From the NCBI GenBank assembly GCA_019279435.1, contig JAAALK010001119.1, positions 1-64,000 on the forward strand: a stretch of DNA of 64,000 bases. Reading direction: 5' to 3'. The DNA comes from Zizania palustris. Taxonomy: Eukaryota > Streptophyta > Magnoliopsida > Poales > Poaceae. A program made the translations under genes and the position numbers. Positions 44,761 through 56,219 of the stretch are shown piece by piece; the stretch's first letter is position 1; every line of letters starts with the position of its first letter. The notes under the pieces were generated by a model. That model was given only the letters and a program-made list of their open reading frames with translations. It searched no databases and was not told where the DNA came from.

Positions 44761-45560
44761 CCAGCTTCTAGACTTGCTTCAAATTTTTAGGCGGAGCCAT
44801 CCTTGTAGTGCACTTATCTGCATCGGGCTAGCTTCGATTCCTCTGCTCAAAACTAAGTACCCTAGCAACTTCCTTGCTTGAGCTCCGAAGATACATTTTT
44901 CGAGGTTGAGGCAAACTCCACATGCTCGGAGGCTCTCAAAAGTTTCTGGTAAGTCTAGATTATGTTGGTGCTTTAAGGCACTCTTTATTACAATGTCATC
45001 CATATAGGCTTCGACATTTCGGCCTATCTGGTGACCTAGAGCTTTAGCAATGAGACGTGAAAAGGTTGCCCTGACATTTCTTAAGATGAAGGGCATTCAG
45101 ACGTAACAGAATACTCCGAAATGGGTTATAAAGCTTGTCTTGGCTTCGTCTTCGCGTTTCAACCATATTTGATGGTAACCGAAGTATGCATCAAGGAAAC
45201 TCAGGAGCTTAGAGCTAGCCTTAGAGTCAACAAGTTGATCAATGCGGGGCATGGGGTAGGGGTCTCATGGGCATGCTTTATTCAGAGATGTGAAGTCAAT
45301 GCACATGTGCCACTTGTCGGAGGCCTTTTTCTTGACGAAGACTGGGTTAGCAAAGCACTCCGTGTGGACCACCTCCCTAAGGATTCTGGCTCTTAGCAAC
45401 TTTTCCACCTTTGCTTTAACGAGGTTTGCTCTCTCAATTGATAGCTTGCGGAGCCCCTGGTGAATAGGTCAAACCTAAGGGTTGACGAGCAAGCTATGCT
45501 CGATAATGCTACGATCAACTCCGGGGATATCTTTGTCTGACCAGGCGAAGACATCCAAAT
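44761..45560 (-). pseudogene. element E reverse transcriptase, fragmented
   Basis: The clear part is 45096-44779: MPFILRNVRATFSRLIAKAL, the active site AYMDDIVIKS (about 45005-44976), then CLNLEKCIFGAQARKLLGYL. Upstream of 45096 the earlier RT blocks (such as the KCHMCIDFTSL and HPMPRIDQL-like segments around 45230-45330) can be followed only through stops and shifts. A stop near 44776 separates RT from the connection domain. Confidence 0.78.
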
Positions 45561-47034
45561 TTTCTCGAACCACTTCTTCTAGTGAAGTGGCGATCTCCGA
45601 AGGCAACCTCCTGCCAAACTGAATGGGGTATTCCTTGCCTTCTTTGACAATGATCCTCGTGACTACATCACCTTTTGGCTTGGCTTGAGGGAAGGGTTCT
45701 TCGGAGGGTCCTGGGACCCCTAAGCCTCCTCCGAGTGCTCTTGCACACTATTTATCTGTTGAGGATCAAGAGGTGGGCCTTGGCTGTATTCTTCTCTCCG
45801 AGCTGCAGCTTGATCTCCGAGGATCGTAAGGACTCCTCCTTGCGTGGGCATTTTGAGGCACAAATAATTGTTGTGTGCCACGGCTCCGAATTGATTCAGC
45901 ATCCCTCTTCCGAAGAATGCATTGTAGGAGTACGAGGCATCGACAACGTCGAAGATGACCTCTTCGGTCCTGGCTAGGTGCCCCTCACTGAAAGCAACCT
46001 CGAGGACTATTTGGCTGAGGGCATCGAGAGGAGGGCATGCAAAGCCTTGGAGTAGGCGAGCTGTTGGAAGTAGATGCCTTCAGGGAATGCACATTTGATG
46101 GAAGGGTTGAATGAAGAGTATGTCAGTGGAGCTTCCACCGTCGACCAACACCCTTCGGACTTCTACCCCTTCCACGACAGCTGAAATGACGAGGGGGTCA
46201 ACATGGGGGAACTTCACCCCTGCACCATCATTGATGGAGAATGATATGGGCAGATGGGACCACTCAGGTATTTCTGCAGCTGAGTTTGAAGTCCCAATAT
46301 GTCTTACTTCATGAATGCAATCTCTTTGTTGACGCTTCGACATATTGCCGAGGATCCCCCCTCCAAAGATGGATAGGACCACTCGATTGCCACAATCTTG
46401 AAGGGCTTCTTGCTTCAGTGGTGGCATAATGTTGGCCACTAGAGGTTGCATAGGGGCTTCGAGGTTGCCTGCACTTACGACGATTTGTACGGGCTCTGGT
46501 TGTGCTGTCGGAGGGGCTCGATCTGTAGTGCTTCGACCCAAGCTTCTCCCAAGATATTCACTCGAGAGAGCTAGTATGTACTTGCAATCCTTGGTGGCGT
46601 GGCTTTTGTTTCCCCCAGGCACACAACAAAGGAAATTATGGCTTTGGCCAGCTGGCTTCCCTGGTGGTCTCGAGCCACTAGCTTTGTTGCCCTGAGCCTG
46701 CTGATAGTTGGAAGGCATCTTTGGAGTGGAGGGGACAATATTCAATACTTCGGAGCGAAGGTGCTTCCTTCCCATTCTCTGATCGTGAGAACGATTATCG
46801 AAGGGAGCCTGTGGAGGACTCGGAGCGCTTGATTGGCTCCATTTTGACTTCTTGGGGGAAGGTTGGTGTGGACGAATCATTCCTCCGAAGACACCCTTCT
46901 TCTGATTTGGCATACTGCTCGAAGTATGCCATCAGCTGTGCCACTAAAGACATCGGCTTCCTGTGGAGTTTGTCGAGGAGGCTAGGGTTCATTACACCTT
47001 CGCGCGCCGCATCCACGATAGATGATATGGACAA
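45561..47034 (-). pseudogene. element E gag C-terminal part and protease
   Basis: 47034-46795 carries the gag segment SISSIVDAAREGV, HRKPMSLVAQLMAYFEQYA. 46913-46080 has the Cys/His motif (FLCCVPGGNKSHATKDCK) and the protease active site RRVLVDGGSSTDILFIQPF near 46090-46150. Further left (45902-45720) is the MLNQFGAVAHNNYLCLKMPT block of the protease-RT linker. Several shifts separate these pieces. Confidence 0.82.
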
Positions 47035-47819
47035 CCCCTTGATCTGAGACTTGGTGTGGGCAAAGCACGTGAAGTATTGCCAAAGAGTTTGTCCTGCCTA
47101 CTGTTTCACCTAAAAAGGCTTCCAGTAGACATCGGGGCTCTGAAGGTCTCCTGGAAGTTACTCACGAATTTCTTCTTCAACTGCTCCCACGACTTAATTG
47201 ATCCTGGCTTTAGAGACCAAAACTAACGAAGGGATACGCCTTCTAACACAAGGGGGAAACACTTTGCCATCGTATTTCGGACCCCTCCGCTAGCTTCTAT
47301 TGCAAGAGCGTAAGAGCAAGAGAATTCCCCGGGGTTAGCCCCTCCGGAGTATTTGTGCAGCTTGGAGGCTCGGAACCTGGGATCGAATCGCACCTTTTGA
47401 AAGTCCGGGTGCAGCGGAGACTCATCGTCGAAGGAGGCATTCTCGGTGCTCTCTTGGACTTGGGGGGCTTTGGGATAGTAATTGGGGTCGCCGTCTTGAT
47501 GTGTCTCCAAAGCGGCAGGGTTGGCCTGAGGACGAAGCCTGTCCGCGACCTCCTGTCTCCATCTTTCCACCTCCACCTGAAGTCGGACCATCTGAGTGGC
47601 CACGTCTTTGGGGAGGTTCTCACTTCCTCTAGAGGGGTCTTCCGGGTCTCAGGAACTGACATAGTCAGTTCGGAGCACCGACGGAGCTGTCCGAGGGGAT
47701 CCGGTTGCTCGGGAGTTATTGGCTACTTCAAGACTTTGGGGTATATCTGAAGGTCCTGCCCTAGAGGTGCGAGAGGACCTTCAGAGGGGGCCGGTGGCCA
47801 TGCTCCGCTTGGGAGGCAT
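47035..47819 (-). pseudogene. element E gag N-terminal part
   Basis: Start codon at 47819 (MPPKRSMATGP), the same MPPKR start as in elements F and H. After a shift, 47603-47223 gives MVRLQVEVERWRQEVADRLR, SPLHPDFQKVRFDPRFRASK and the gag block YSGGANPGEFSCSYALAIEA. Shifts and a stop near 47220 break it before the ETLRQYF region around 47060-47110. Confidence 0.78.
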
Positions 47820-48007
47820 GACTTACGAAGCCAAGCAGGGTCCGGAGACTGAGGGCTTCGAACGGTGGTGGAAGGCGAGAAAGTCCTTAGAACTGTACTT
47901 GAAGCCCCTTGCCGAAGTGTGCGTGGAATCCTGGGACTCCGAAGCTCCCTCTGCAAATGTACTTCAAAATACAGGCAGTGGCAAAGAACTAGCTTCTAGT
48001 ACTAAGT

Positions 48008-48025
48008 TCCCCACGGACGGCACCA
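48008..48025 (-). other. element E primer-binding site
   Basis: On the - strand TGGTGCCGTCCGTGGGGA, two bases inside the LTR end. Same site as in B and F except one substitution (GGTGCC for GGCGCC). Confidence 0.75.
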
Positions 48026-48027
48026 AC

Positions 48028-48542
48028 TGTTGGCACAACGGATTACGCTAACATGTTCTATAGGATCAAGACTGAAAAACGAAGTGTTTGTGAATGCGGA
48101 CTATCTCAAGCCGCTGAATAGGATAATAGCTCGGAATAGTTCGAAGTGTGTATTGAATATCTAAATGTTCGATGACTCTTACAGGGCGAAAAGGGGGGTA
48201 TTTATAGGTAAAATCTATAAGGAAAAGACCTTTTTACCCCATAATTACAACCGACATGGTGGATACTATTTCGGTATCCCTTATATGGTTAATATGGTAA
48301 ACATGCCCGAATGATGTTGATAAAGCAGATGTCCCATCCTTCTGGTTGTCTTCCACTCCGAAGGGGGAGCCCTTCGGAAGGTCTTTTAGGACCAGAGCCT
48401 GGATGGACCCTTCGGCTTCGAGCCCTTCAGTTCGGAGGGCGTCTTGGGCTCCGAGATTAAGACTCTTGCCTTTATCTTCGTTGTATAATGTATTTGCTTA
48501 GAATCTTGGAGGACCATGAGGATGAAGTACTTTCCCCCAACA
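48028..48542 (-). repeat. element E 5' LTR
   Basis: 515 bp on the - strand from TGTTGGGGGAAAGTAC (48542) to CCAACA (48028). A - strand TATA-like tataaataccccc is at about 48196-48208. It resembles the LTRs of F and H in its ends and in the TATA region. Confidence 0.88.
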
Positions 48543-48952
48543 ACCGGTATTATGGATTCGTCTTGAGCAGGGAGCTGGTTCGTGGCTACCCGCCGCCACC
48601 TCTACAGCACAACTTTTAACTAAGCCATTTCGGTGGCCACAACATCGGGGTGGCTCCCGCTTCCTTTGGGGGTATCTTCGGGATCTCGAGACCTGATGAA
48701 GTCGGTGTGGAGTACGGCCGAGGCCACAAAGGGGCCTCTGGGCCGGCGAGGGCTGGAGGCTACTTCGGGAATCAGAGGTGGAGGAGTTGTGGAGGGTTCC
48801 ACAGCCCCTACAGTACTTGGAGATCCTAGTCCGGAGATCCAAATGGATCTCTGGGGGACTAGGGCCTTTGCTTTTCTTAGGAGGCATGGCTTTGAAAAAG
48901 GATTGGTAGATACTGTAGTTTTTGTACTAGGTTCTTCACAGACGTCGCCAAC
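48543..48952 (-). pseudogene. element H gag start and leader, remnant
   Basis: On the - strand, a gag N-terminus starts at 48887 (MPPKKSKGPSPPEIHLDL), related to the MPPKR starts of E and F, and is cut at 48543 by the insertion of E. The leader to 48952 holds a degraded primer site (gacgtcgcca, about 48941-48950). Element H is thus the host of E and belongs to the same group. Confidence 0.75.
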
Positions 48953-49477
48953 TGTTGGTGTAAAAGATTACACTAACAGGTTTGAATAACCTCGAAGGGT
49001 TATCGAGTGAGATGGTTGATTGCGGACTGTTCTAGGCCTCAGAGTAGGATAATAGTCGAGGACAATTCGGAGTATTTATTGATTATATCAGACTTCGATG
49101 CCTATACCTCAGTAAAGAGGAGGTATTTATAGGCAAGAATACACAAGGACAAGACTATCCTACCCTCTAGTTTCAACCGCCACAGAGGGCACTGTTCCTT
49201 GACCCTCGTAGGGCTAAAAAGGTAAAAGGTTGTATGAACACTTGGGTAAAATAGGTGTCCCATCCGTCTTGGCGACGCCCCTTCAGGGGAGGACCTTTCG
49301 AGGAGCTCTCCTTGGCCAGAGCCTCGTTGAACCCTTCGGCCCACGACCCTTCGAAAAAGCTCCTTTCAGCGGAGCATTGTCGATCATCTGCGTCTCAGAG
49401 GAGCGAAGCTTCGGCTCATCTTACCATTCGAATTAGGCCTCCTATTTACCACCTGGATGGAAGTATTTCTCCCAACA
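48953..49477 (-). repeat. element H 5' LTR
   Basis: 525 bp on the - strand, TGTTGGGAGAAATACTTCC (49477) to CCAACA (48953). TATA-like tataaatacctcc at about 49122-49134. Flanked on the right by gtaag (49478-49482), which would be the target duplication. Confidence 0.85.
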
Positions 49478-49946
49478 GTAAGCATGAACAAACTTATAAC
49501 AATGAGAATGCAATTGAGGTGCGGAGGGCACGGACGACAAAGCGGCGGGGAGCACGACGAAGGCGACGGTGACGCGGCGGGAGTATATGGTTAGGGTTGC
49601 GCAAAATGAAAGCGTGACAACTCACTTTGTGCTTTACCTATTTATTAGTGGGAGTCATGATCAGTGATGAGTGGTAAACTTTTTGAATGCGACTAGTCGA
49701 TAGTCGACGAACCGTTTAATTTGCCGAGTATAAAAAAAGTTTCGTCTAGTCAAAGAATAACTATTTTCCGGTAGTAATTATATTATTCCTCTCGTCGTGT
49801 GGAAAATGAGAATTACATCGGCTAGCACTCTCATTCTCATATACGCTCACCACACACGCGCGCACCTATATCAGTAAATATATACGTACGTACGTATAGA
49901 ACAGTGCGCTGCTAATCCGTTGGGTACATATATACGTATCATTTAG
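49478..49946. other. spacer downstream of the cyclophilin gene
   Basis: No gene is supported. About 49495-49600 is GC-rich and could be a remnant of a coding exon, but no family is recognised. The rest is AT-rich with a run of tacg repeats at about 49882-49898. The cyclophilin transcript (- strand) would terminate in here. Confidence 0.5.
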
Positions 49947-50492
49947 TCATGGAAACTGGCCGCAGTCGGCGATGACGACGGGCTTCACCGTCTTGCCGCT
50001 GGAGGAGCCGGCGCTGTCGATGGCGCGCACGGTGTCCATCCCTGTGACGACGCGCCCAAACGCTACGTGGCGGTTGTCCAGCCACGGCGCCTTGTCGACG
50101 GTGATGAAGAACTGGGAGCCGTTGGAGTTGGGACCGGCGTTCGCCATGGACACCACCCCGGGACCGTCGTGCGGGACCTTGAACCCCTCGTCGGGGAAGT
50201 GCCGGCCGGCGTCCGGGAGCGCCGGCTCGCCACCGGTGCCGTTGCCGACCGTGATGTCGCCGCCCTGGCACATGAACCCGGGCACCACGCGGTGGAACGT
50301 CGAGCCCTTGTAGTGAAGCTTCTTGCCGGAGTGCCTGCTGTTGCCGCGCTCGCCGGTGCACAGCAGCCGGAAGTTCTCCGCTGTCCTGGGCACCATGTCA
50401 GCGAACAGCTCGATCTCCACGCGGCCCATCTTCTCGTCGTCGATGTCGATGTCGAGGAACACCCGGGGGTTGGACATGGACGGCGGCGCCAT
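49947..50492 (-). CDS. cyclophilin-type peptidyl-prolyl cis-trans isomerase
   Basis: 181 codons, no intron, GC-rich as in grass genes. It catalyses cis-trans isomerisation of X-Pro bonds, most likely in the cytosol, since no signal or transit peptide is seen. The start at ATG 50492 ([15 protein letters not shown]) is chosen as the first in frame before the conserved domain; ATG 50477 (MSNPRVF) is an alternative. Active-site residues are present: [14 protein letters not shown] (Arg, Phe, Met, Gln), GSQFFITV (Phe), [14 protein letters not shown] (Trp, His). The plant-type insertion [12 protein letters not shown] is there, and the protein ends VIADCGQFP. No stop or shift. It is the only intact cellular gene in the window, flanked on both sides by retrotransposons. 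Confidence 0.93.
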   Translation of the reverse strand: MAPPSMSNPRVFLDIDIDDEKMGRVEIELFADMVPRTAENFRLLCTGERGNSRHSGKKLHYKGSTFHRVVPGFMCQGGDITVGNGTGGEPALPDAGRHFPDEGFKVPHDGPGVVSMANAGPNSNGSQFFITVDKAPWLDNRHVAFGRVVTGMDTVRAIDSAGSSSGKTVKPVVIADCGQFP

Positions 50493-50599
50493 TGGTGAAA
50501 GATAGATAGAATACCCGAATACCCGATCCCGCAAGTTGCTGGATAGTTAGCTACTTGTAGCTAGTTCGCCTCTTGTCTATTTGGTTTGAGACGTTTAAG

Positions 50600-50630
50600 A
50601 AGAGGAGGTGATGGTTATATATAGGGGCAA
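50600..50630 (-). promoter_or_regulatory. TATA box of the cyclophilin gene
   Basis: On the - strand ctatatataacc (about 50613-50624), some 120 bp upstream of the start codon. The spacing fits a core promoter with a short 5' UTR. Confidence 0.65.
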
Positions 50631-51344
50631 ATGTGCATGGGGAGGAGAACCACCGCTTTTTGGAGTGCATAGGAGATGCTTCACACGCCTAAAGAAAATA
50701 TGTAAAGTGATTCTTTGTATAAGTCGTTTTCATATTTTAATTTTCATCTATTTTTAAATATAAGTTATTTTAGCAATTTATATTTTTGTTTATCTTTCTT
50801 ATATCTATGTTTATGTTTTTCAAATAAATACTACTCCTCTCGTAAATAACCAAATCTTCTGTAAAACAGAATAAATATGGGAAAATAAAATTATTTATAT
50901 TTATCTTATAATTATTGTGCAAAAGTTTATAATAATCTATATAAGAAATCAAGAAATCATGCATGATGTTTTGTGGGAATTATTCTGGCATGAGGTTCTT
51001 TATTGTCTATAAGAAAATAAAAACTAATTAAGCAAATTCATGGCTTTTTATTTTCTTCTCATTTTTCATGTGGGTAGCAGTTGGGCATGTCCGCATGTGT
51101 GAAACTGTGCGAGGTATTGGTGACGGCTAGAATTTGAGTTGCTTGTGGAACAATCACATCATATATGCACCCTTTTGTTCTCTTTGTGACCGAAATATGG
51201 ATACGCAGCGTTCACACACCTTTTATATTAGTACCGGTTCTAAATCGAAAGCAGCACACATAAGTCAGTTCTAGCACTTATAATACGATTTCAATTTTTA
51301 AATTTTAGGGAGAAAAAGTGTTGAAATAATATTTTTATCACAAG
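50631..51344. other. AT-rich intergenic DNA upstream of the cyclophilin gene
   Basis: No gene or repeat was recognised. Very AT-rich from about 50690 to 51060. It ends at the target duplication gggcg (51345-51349) of element F. The proximal part may hold the cyclophilin promoter. Confidence 0.5.
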
Positions 51345-51349
51345 GGGCG

Positions 51350-51843
51350 TGTTGGCTTAAAAGATTACGCTAACAGGTTTCTATAGATTAGAAACTAACA
51401 AATGAAGTGTTTGTGAAGTAAACTATTTCAAGCCTCCGAGTGGATAATAGCTCAAAATAGTTCGAAGATGTGTATTGAATAACTCAGTCTTCGATCCTTT
51501 TTACAGGGTGAAACGGGGGGTATTTATAGGCCAAAACCTTAAGGAAAAGACCCTTTACCCCTCTGTTACAACCGACATAGTGGAAACTATTCGGTACCCT
51601 TAATAGGGCTAAAACGGTAAAAGACTAATCTAATGAGAAAGAAGATAAGCCTTCCATCTTAGCTGCAAGGAAGCTTTCTGAAGAGTCAATGTTCGAAGAT
51701 AGACTCCGAACTAGAGTTCGCCTCTGTTCTTCGAACTTGATCCAGTATACTTCCGGAGTTAGATGCTGGAAACCCTTGATTAAATCACCTGCCTTTGTCT
51801 TGTTGCAGCAATGGCCCTGAGGATGAAGTATTTTCCCCCAATA
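51350..51843 (-). repeat. element F 3' LTR
   Basis: 494 bp. On the - strand it starts TATTGGGGGAAAATAC (the expected TGTTGG with one change) and ends CCAACA. Near copy of 59825-60320. TATA-like tataaataccccc on the - strand at about 51519-51531. Confidence 0.92.
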
Positions 51844-52270
51844 GTAGCCCCTCGAATACGCTTCTCCGCTAAATATGTAACGTTAGGAGAGCAGTATACG
51901 CAAGAAAAATAATCATGCATAGGGGTTAACAGATTTAATCAACCTCCGAAGTATGCGGAGATTCAAAACTTCGAATCGACTTCTAAGGAAGTTACATTCG
52001 AACTATCTTAGAATTAACTTAAGGAGCCAGAAAGCTTTTTAGACTTGGAAAAAATAGCCGTTGGATTTTCCCTTCCAGCAGAAGTTACGTGGTGCATTAA
52101 CTTCGCAAGGGGTAACGGTCAAGAATGCGAAACGGCAAACGAAACGGTAAAAAATCATGGGCCTGAGCTATAAATAGAGGACCCGGTCACTTCTCGAATA
52201 CCCTTCTCACCGTCTTTGCGCAATCAAGCCCTAGCCTCCAGATTTCTGCTTTAGCAATCAATGCGAGTTC
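51844..52270 (+). promoter_or_regulatory. promoter of the element F antisense gene
   Basis: Noncoding. A clear TATA box ctataaatagagg at 52168-52180 on the + strand, about 100 bp upstream of the ATG at 52271. A leader with agcaatcaagccctagcctcc follows. Position and spacing match the TATA boxes upstream of the homologous genes in B and D. Confidence 0.7.
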
Positions 52271-55200
52271 ATGGCGAAGACCAGCTTCAAGGTCCCTGGG
52301 GCGGCTTCGGCCCTAGCCCGGCAGCAGGCTGCGGCCACGGCAGCGGCAGCGACAGTAGCGGCGCCAATAGTTGTGGCGGCTCAGACGGCGGCGGTAGCAG
52401 CACCAGTGGCGGCGCCAACAAGGAATCCCCAAAATGTCGGTCCTCACGATCTCCTCCCGGCATCTTCGAAGTATTCGGACCAATCTTATCAACTGGGGCC
52501 ATCTACCTGCAAGAGGGAGTCGATCGCAGCAGCAGTGGAGGGAAAGATTAGCTCGGAGGTCATAATCCGGAAACCTTGAAAGGAGGCCATCCCTTCACCA
52601 AGGCCTGGAGAAGTTGTGGTCTTCGAAGATTTCTTCGAAGCGGGGTTGAGACTCCCAGAAGTCGACTTCCTATCAGAGGTACTAGATTTATTTCATGTCA
52701 CCCTTTGTCAACTATCTCCGAACGCAATAGCGCGCTTGGCCATCTTCGAATGGGCGCTGCGAGCTGGGGGCTGCGATGGAAGAGTAGAGATTTTCACAGC
52801 ACTGCACAGAGCATCATGCCAACCAAAGACCTACCTAGGCGCCAGAGGAGAGAAGATCGTGGTAGCCTTCGGCAGCATCAACTTCCGACTTCGGGATGAA
52901 TTTCAACTAAGATTTCCAGCGAAGGACATCAATGCCAGATGGTACACAGATTGGATCCTCTGGTGGTTCTATGCCAAAGTTGGGGCAGGCAGTCGTCTGG
53001 CTAGAGCTCTGCAGGACATAAACTTCCGAAGGGAAGCCAAAGTTCACCCAGATCCCGGCCAGCTCGAAGCTCGCCTCAGCCTGCTCCAAAGGATTAGTCG
53101 CCACATGAGCATGCGGGACTTAGCGGAGGAGTTCATCGGACTCCAAATTCCACCTCTGATGGCCAACTGGCCTATCACCTTCGAAGAGGATCCGGAGGGT
53201 GGACTCCGAAAAATCTCTTCGAACTCGAGCCCTGCAGGTAGCTTTGGAAACAACATGTTCTATATATATTTGTTTGATGAAATGACTAATGCCAACTTAT
53301 CATTCAGCTTCTCAAGCCCCAATGACTTCGGAGCAAGTTGTTCGAGCTTCGAAGAAGATTCTAGGAGTTCCAACTCTGACTGAGAAGGAGTGGAGAACGA
53401 AGCTAGAGGGTAATTGGGAGCGGCTCAACCGAGTATGGGGTGTACTCGGAGTTTCTCCGCCTCCTCTTCCGGACTGGGTACCTTCAGAGCAAGGACCGAA
53501 GAAGAGGAAGGAGGATGCGGGGACTTCGGCTTCGGTAAAGACCCCAGCAAAAAAGGTAGCCCGAAAGCCAAAGAATGTGGCACCTTCAAGTTCGGTGGCT
53601 TCAGTCTCCGATTCCTCTGAGAATGAGGGAAGAGTCATCATCGACCTAATCACCGAAGACGAAAACCGGGCAGAAGTAAACACTGGCAACGCCGCAAGCG
53701 CGCCAGATGTTCCAGGAAGTTCCGAACAAGCTAGAACTTCAAATGTCCAGCCGGACTTGCCGCATGAAGAAGCCCCTATAACTGAAGGCGGGGTCAAAGT
53801 TACTGCTAGGCAAGCTTCGATTCGGGACGAAGTGGTGGCTGTAGCTCCAAGAGAGGCTTCAACAGTCAACCCTTTGTTTCTAGGCTTCGAGTCCGATGAA
53901 GACTTCGAAGTGGCCTTTGACCGTCCGAGCAGCCCCATACTCACCCGCCGGAAGGACTTCAGAGGTAAACTTCGCATGAACCATTTGTTCCTTTTTCCTG
54001 CAAAATTATGCAATATATAATACCTTTGTCTCGGCAGGGTCCGCTCCCATGGAAGTGGCTCCTCCCGAAGATACGGCTCTTGGGACCTCAACATCTCCGG
54101 TGCTGATTCTAGAAGTTGCACAGATGGGACCTGGAAAAGGTAAAGGCAAATGGACCCCTTTCCTGCTCCGAATTCAGGATTAACTCCGTCTGAATCAACA
54201 GACGGAGGTTAATCTGCGGAGGGGGGCCAATCTACCGAGGTCTCTCAAGACGCAGCAAAGTGCTCCGGCCCCTCGCCGAACGAAGACGATCAGAGGGCTC
54301 TGTCCATGCTCCCCCTCCTAGCTCCTTTCCTGGAGCGAAGGACCGGACTTCGGACCCTGCTCGAGCCTTTGGATCGAGCTAACCGCGAAGTTGGGGAGAC
54401 GGACCTAGTGGCCATCCTTAGCGAAGATGAGGGCTCAGAGCTCAACACAGCCTTGGAACAGGCAGCATACTAGGTATGAAGTATCTGCAAAACAAGATTA
54501 ATTTCAACTTACGAATAATCTCTCACCTTGTTTTTCCCTTCGCAGCAAATAGTTTTGGCTCGAGATGCAACTGTCTCGAATGAGTGCGGAAGTCTTCGTC
54601 TTCAGGAGAAGTTTACCGCTCTCTAGAGGAGTCTTAACATCTCTGAAGTTCGAGTTTCCCGCTTAGACGAAATGGTTTCAGCGGAGAGGAGTGCCAGACA
54701 AAATCTAGAGGCTGCGAATAAAAAAATTGAAGCCAAACAAATTGTGCTTCGGGCCGAGTTGGAAAAAATGCGGGTAGAGCACGCCACGGCGGGGGCTGAG
54801 CTAGTTAATATCCAAGAGGAGAAGGCTAAAGCCACGGAGGAAGCTAGCAACTTGCTTAGCCAGAAGAGTTCTCTAGCTACGGAGGCAGCTAGGCTATCCG
54901 CTATGGTAGATGAACTGACTTCGACAAGGGATGCTTTGATTGAAGATAAGGTGAAGTCAGAAAAGGTAGGTGCGGAGGTCATGAACAATCTCTTAGGTGT
55001 TCTAGAGTACTTCGGTACTACTTAGACACTACCTTCGAGTGACAACGCCCCCCTGCTACGACGGCTAAAGATGATCCAAGGAGTTGCGAAGATGATGAAG
55101 ACAACAAGCATTCGGTATGGAGAGATCTCCGTCCAAGTGGCTGCTCTCGGAGTATTTCGCTACTACGAAGATCTAGGGCTATCGATAACGCCAGACTCGG

Positions 55201-55927
55201 GGGCGGCTCCCATTACCTTCGATGAGAACCAACTACTTAACCCTTCTAAAGATGTGGCCGCAGCTTGGCAAGCCTTCCAAGCTTCATGGAGAGCCGAAGT
55301 TCGAACCGCGATCAAGGCTTGGATCGACGAAGGACATCGCCAAAAGCAAGCTCGGTCTCAAGCTTCGAGCAGGTAGCCTCCGCCGACCCCGCAGGTTTAG
55401 CTTTGTTTTAGGAGCCCGACTATGTAAAAATTATGCTTTCATACATTATGAATGAAAATTTACTTATCATGTTTTTAGGCTTCTCAACCTCGTATGGATG
55501 ATGTCGAAGTATTAAACGTTACCGAAGAACTCCGCCTGCTATGGGCTACCTTCGATCTTTTAAAACTTCATAAACGACCTCGATTTTTGATTCCTCGAGA
55601 GAGCTCCGGTGCAATTGCTCCCGAAATATGTAAAGATATATTATCTTATTTGAAGAGGAAGAAAAAGAAGTTAACTTGGAAACTTCATCTTTATGAAGAC
55701 ATTGAATGGTCTGAAGACGAGAATATTGCTGAAGAACAAGGAAAAAAGCCTGTAGAACTTCGAAGCTAGGAAAGAAGTCCCGAGCGACTTCGAACTTGGG
55801 CTGAACTTCAAGAGGAACAAAAAGATTTTCGAGCTTCGAAGGAAGGGAGAAGAGTTAAACGCAAAGTTATTAGGACTCCCGGCTCTGGAACTAGTCGTTC
55901 CGACTTTAGCGGTAGCTCTAGAGATTG
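52271..55927 (+). pseudogene. antisense accessory gene of element F (multi-exon)
   Basis: Starts at ATG 52271 (MAKTSFKVPG); an Ala-rich N-terminus follows. The conserved gypsy-type transposon domain spans about 52600-53237: PGEVVVFEDFFEAGLRLP-type start, FHVTLCQLSPNAIARLAIFE, WFYAKVGAGSRLA, SMRDLAEEFIGLQIPPL. One TGA (52577-52579) sits just before it. Four small introns are visible: 53238-53307, 53965-54037, 54474-54545 and 55373-55478. The first two splice in frame. Exon 2 has VVRASKKILGVPTLTEKEW, then KKRKEDAGTSASVKTPAKK (NLS-like). Exon 4 is a coiled coil (ISEVRVSRLDEMVSAERSA to ALIEDKVKSEKVG). The last exon has SYLKRKKKKL. Stops near 54180 and 54628 and a phase break at intron 4 show decay. 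An AATAAA at 55995-56000 may be the poly(A) signal. Confidence 0.75.
53238..53307 (+). other. intron 1 of the element F antisense gene
   Basis: Donor GCAG/gtagct, acceptor cattcag, 70 bp, AT-rich. Splicing joins a phase-1 G to CT TCT and keeps the frame. Homologous in position to introns 13501-13577 (B) and 26743-26821 (D). Confidence 0.78.
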
Positions 55928-55994
55928 AAGGGGTCTTCGATTCCTTCTTGGCATAGACACAAATTTTTCGTAATGTAATGTAATCTGTTCGAAT

Positions 55995-56219
55995 AATAAA
56001 GATTGATTTTTAAAATTGTCTCCCTACTTCCCAGCCCCTCTTTGGGCGTAAGCAACTTCGAAGTATACTCGAAGATGGTTAGGCGCAAAGAAAAACCTAG
56101 GAGTACAATTTTGGAGGCTTGGAGCCCCTCAGTAATTTAAAGATTGATTAAAATCTTATAAAATGTCTGACTGCTTGGAGTCATAAAACTGGTAACTTAG
56201 TACCTTTTGTTTGAAAGAA
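55995..56219 (+). terminator. poly(A) region of the element F antisense gene
   Basis: AATAAA at 55995-56000, about 70 bp after the last readable frame end (tga near 55925), followed by a T-rich stretch. No further coding potential up to the repeat array at 56220. The assignment is by motif and position only. Confidence 0.45.

Larger units (their letters stand above)
39675..48542 (-). mobile_element. Ty3/gypsy Tat element E, 3' truncated, carrying a copia solo LTR
   Basis: On the - strand: 5' LTR 48542-48028, primer site, gag, protease, RT, RNase H, aRNH (interrupted at 43745 by the solo LTR), integrase to 40501, then a 118-bp repeat array to about 39690. The antisense gene, purine tract and 3' LTR are missing on the left. 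It is inserted into the gag region of the related element H at 48542/48543. Stops and shifts are frequent in pol. Confidence 0.85.

Noticed and set aside
49978..50498. Overlapping frames on both strands of the cyclophilin gene
   Set aside because: Shadows of GC-rich codons; only the 49947-50492 - strand frame has conserved motifs.
50770..50964. 64-codon AT-rich - strand frame
   Set aside because: Ile/Asn/Lys-rich low-complexity translation of AT-rich DNA with no family match.
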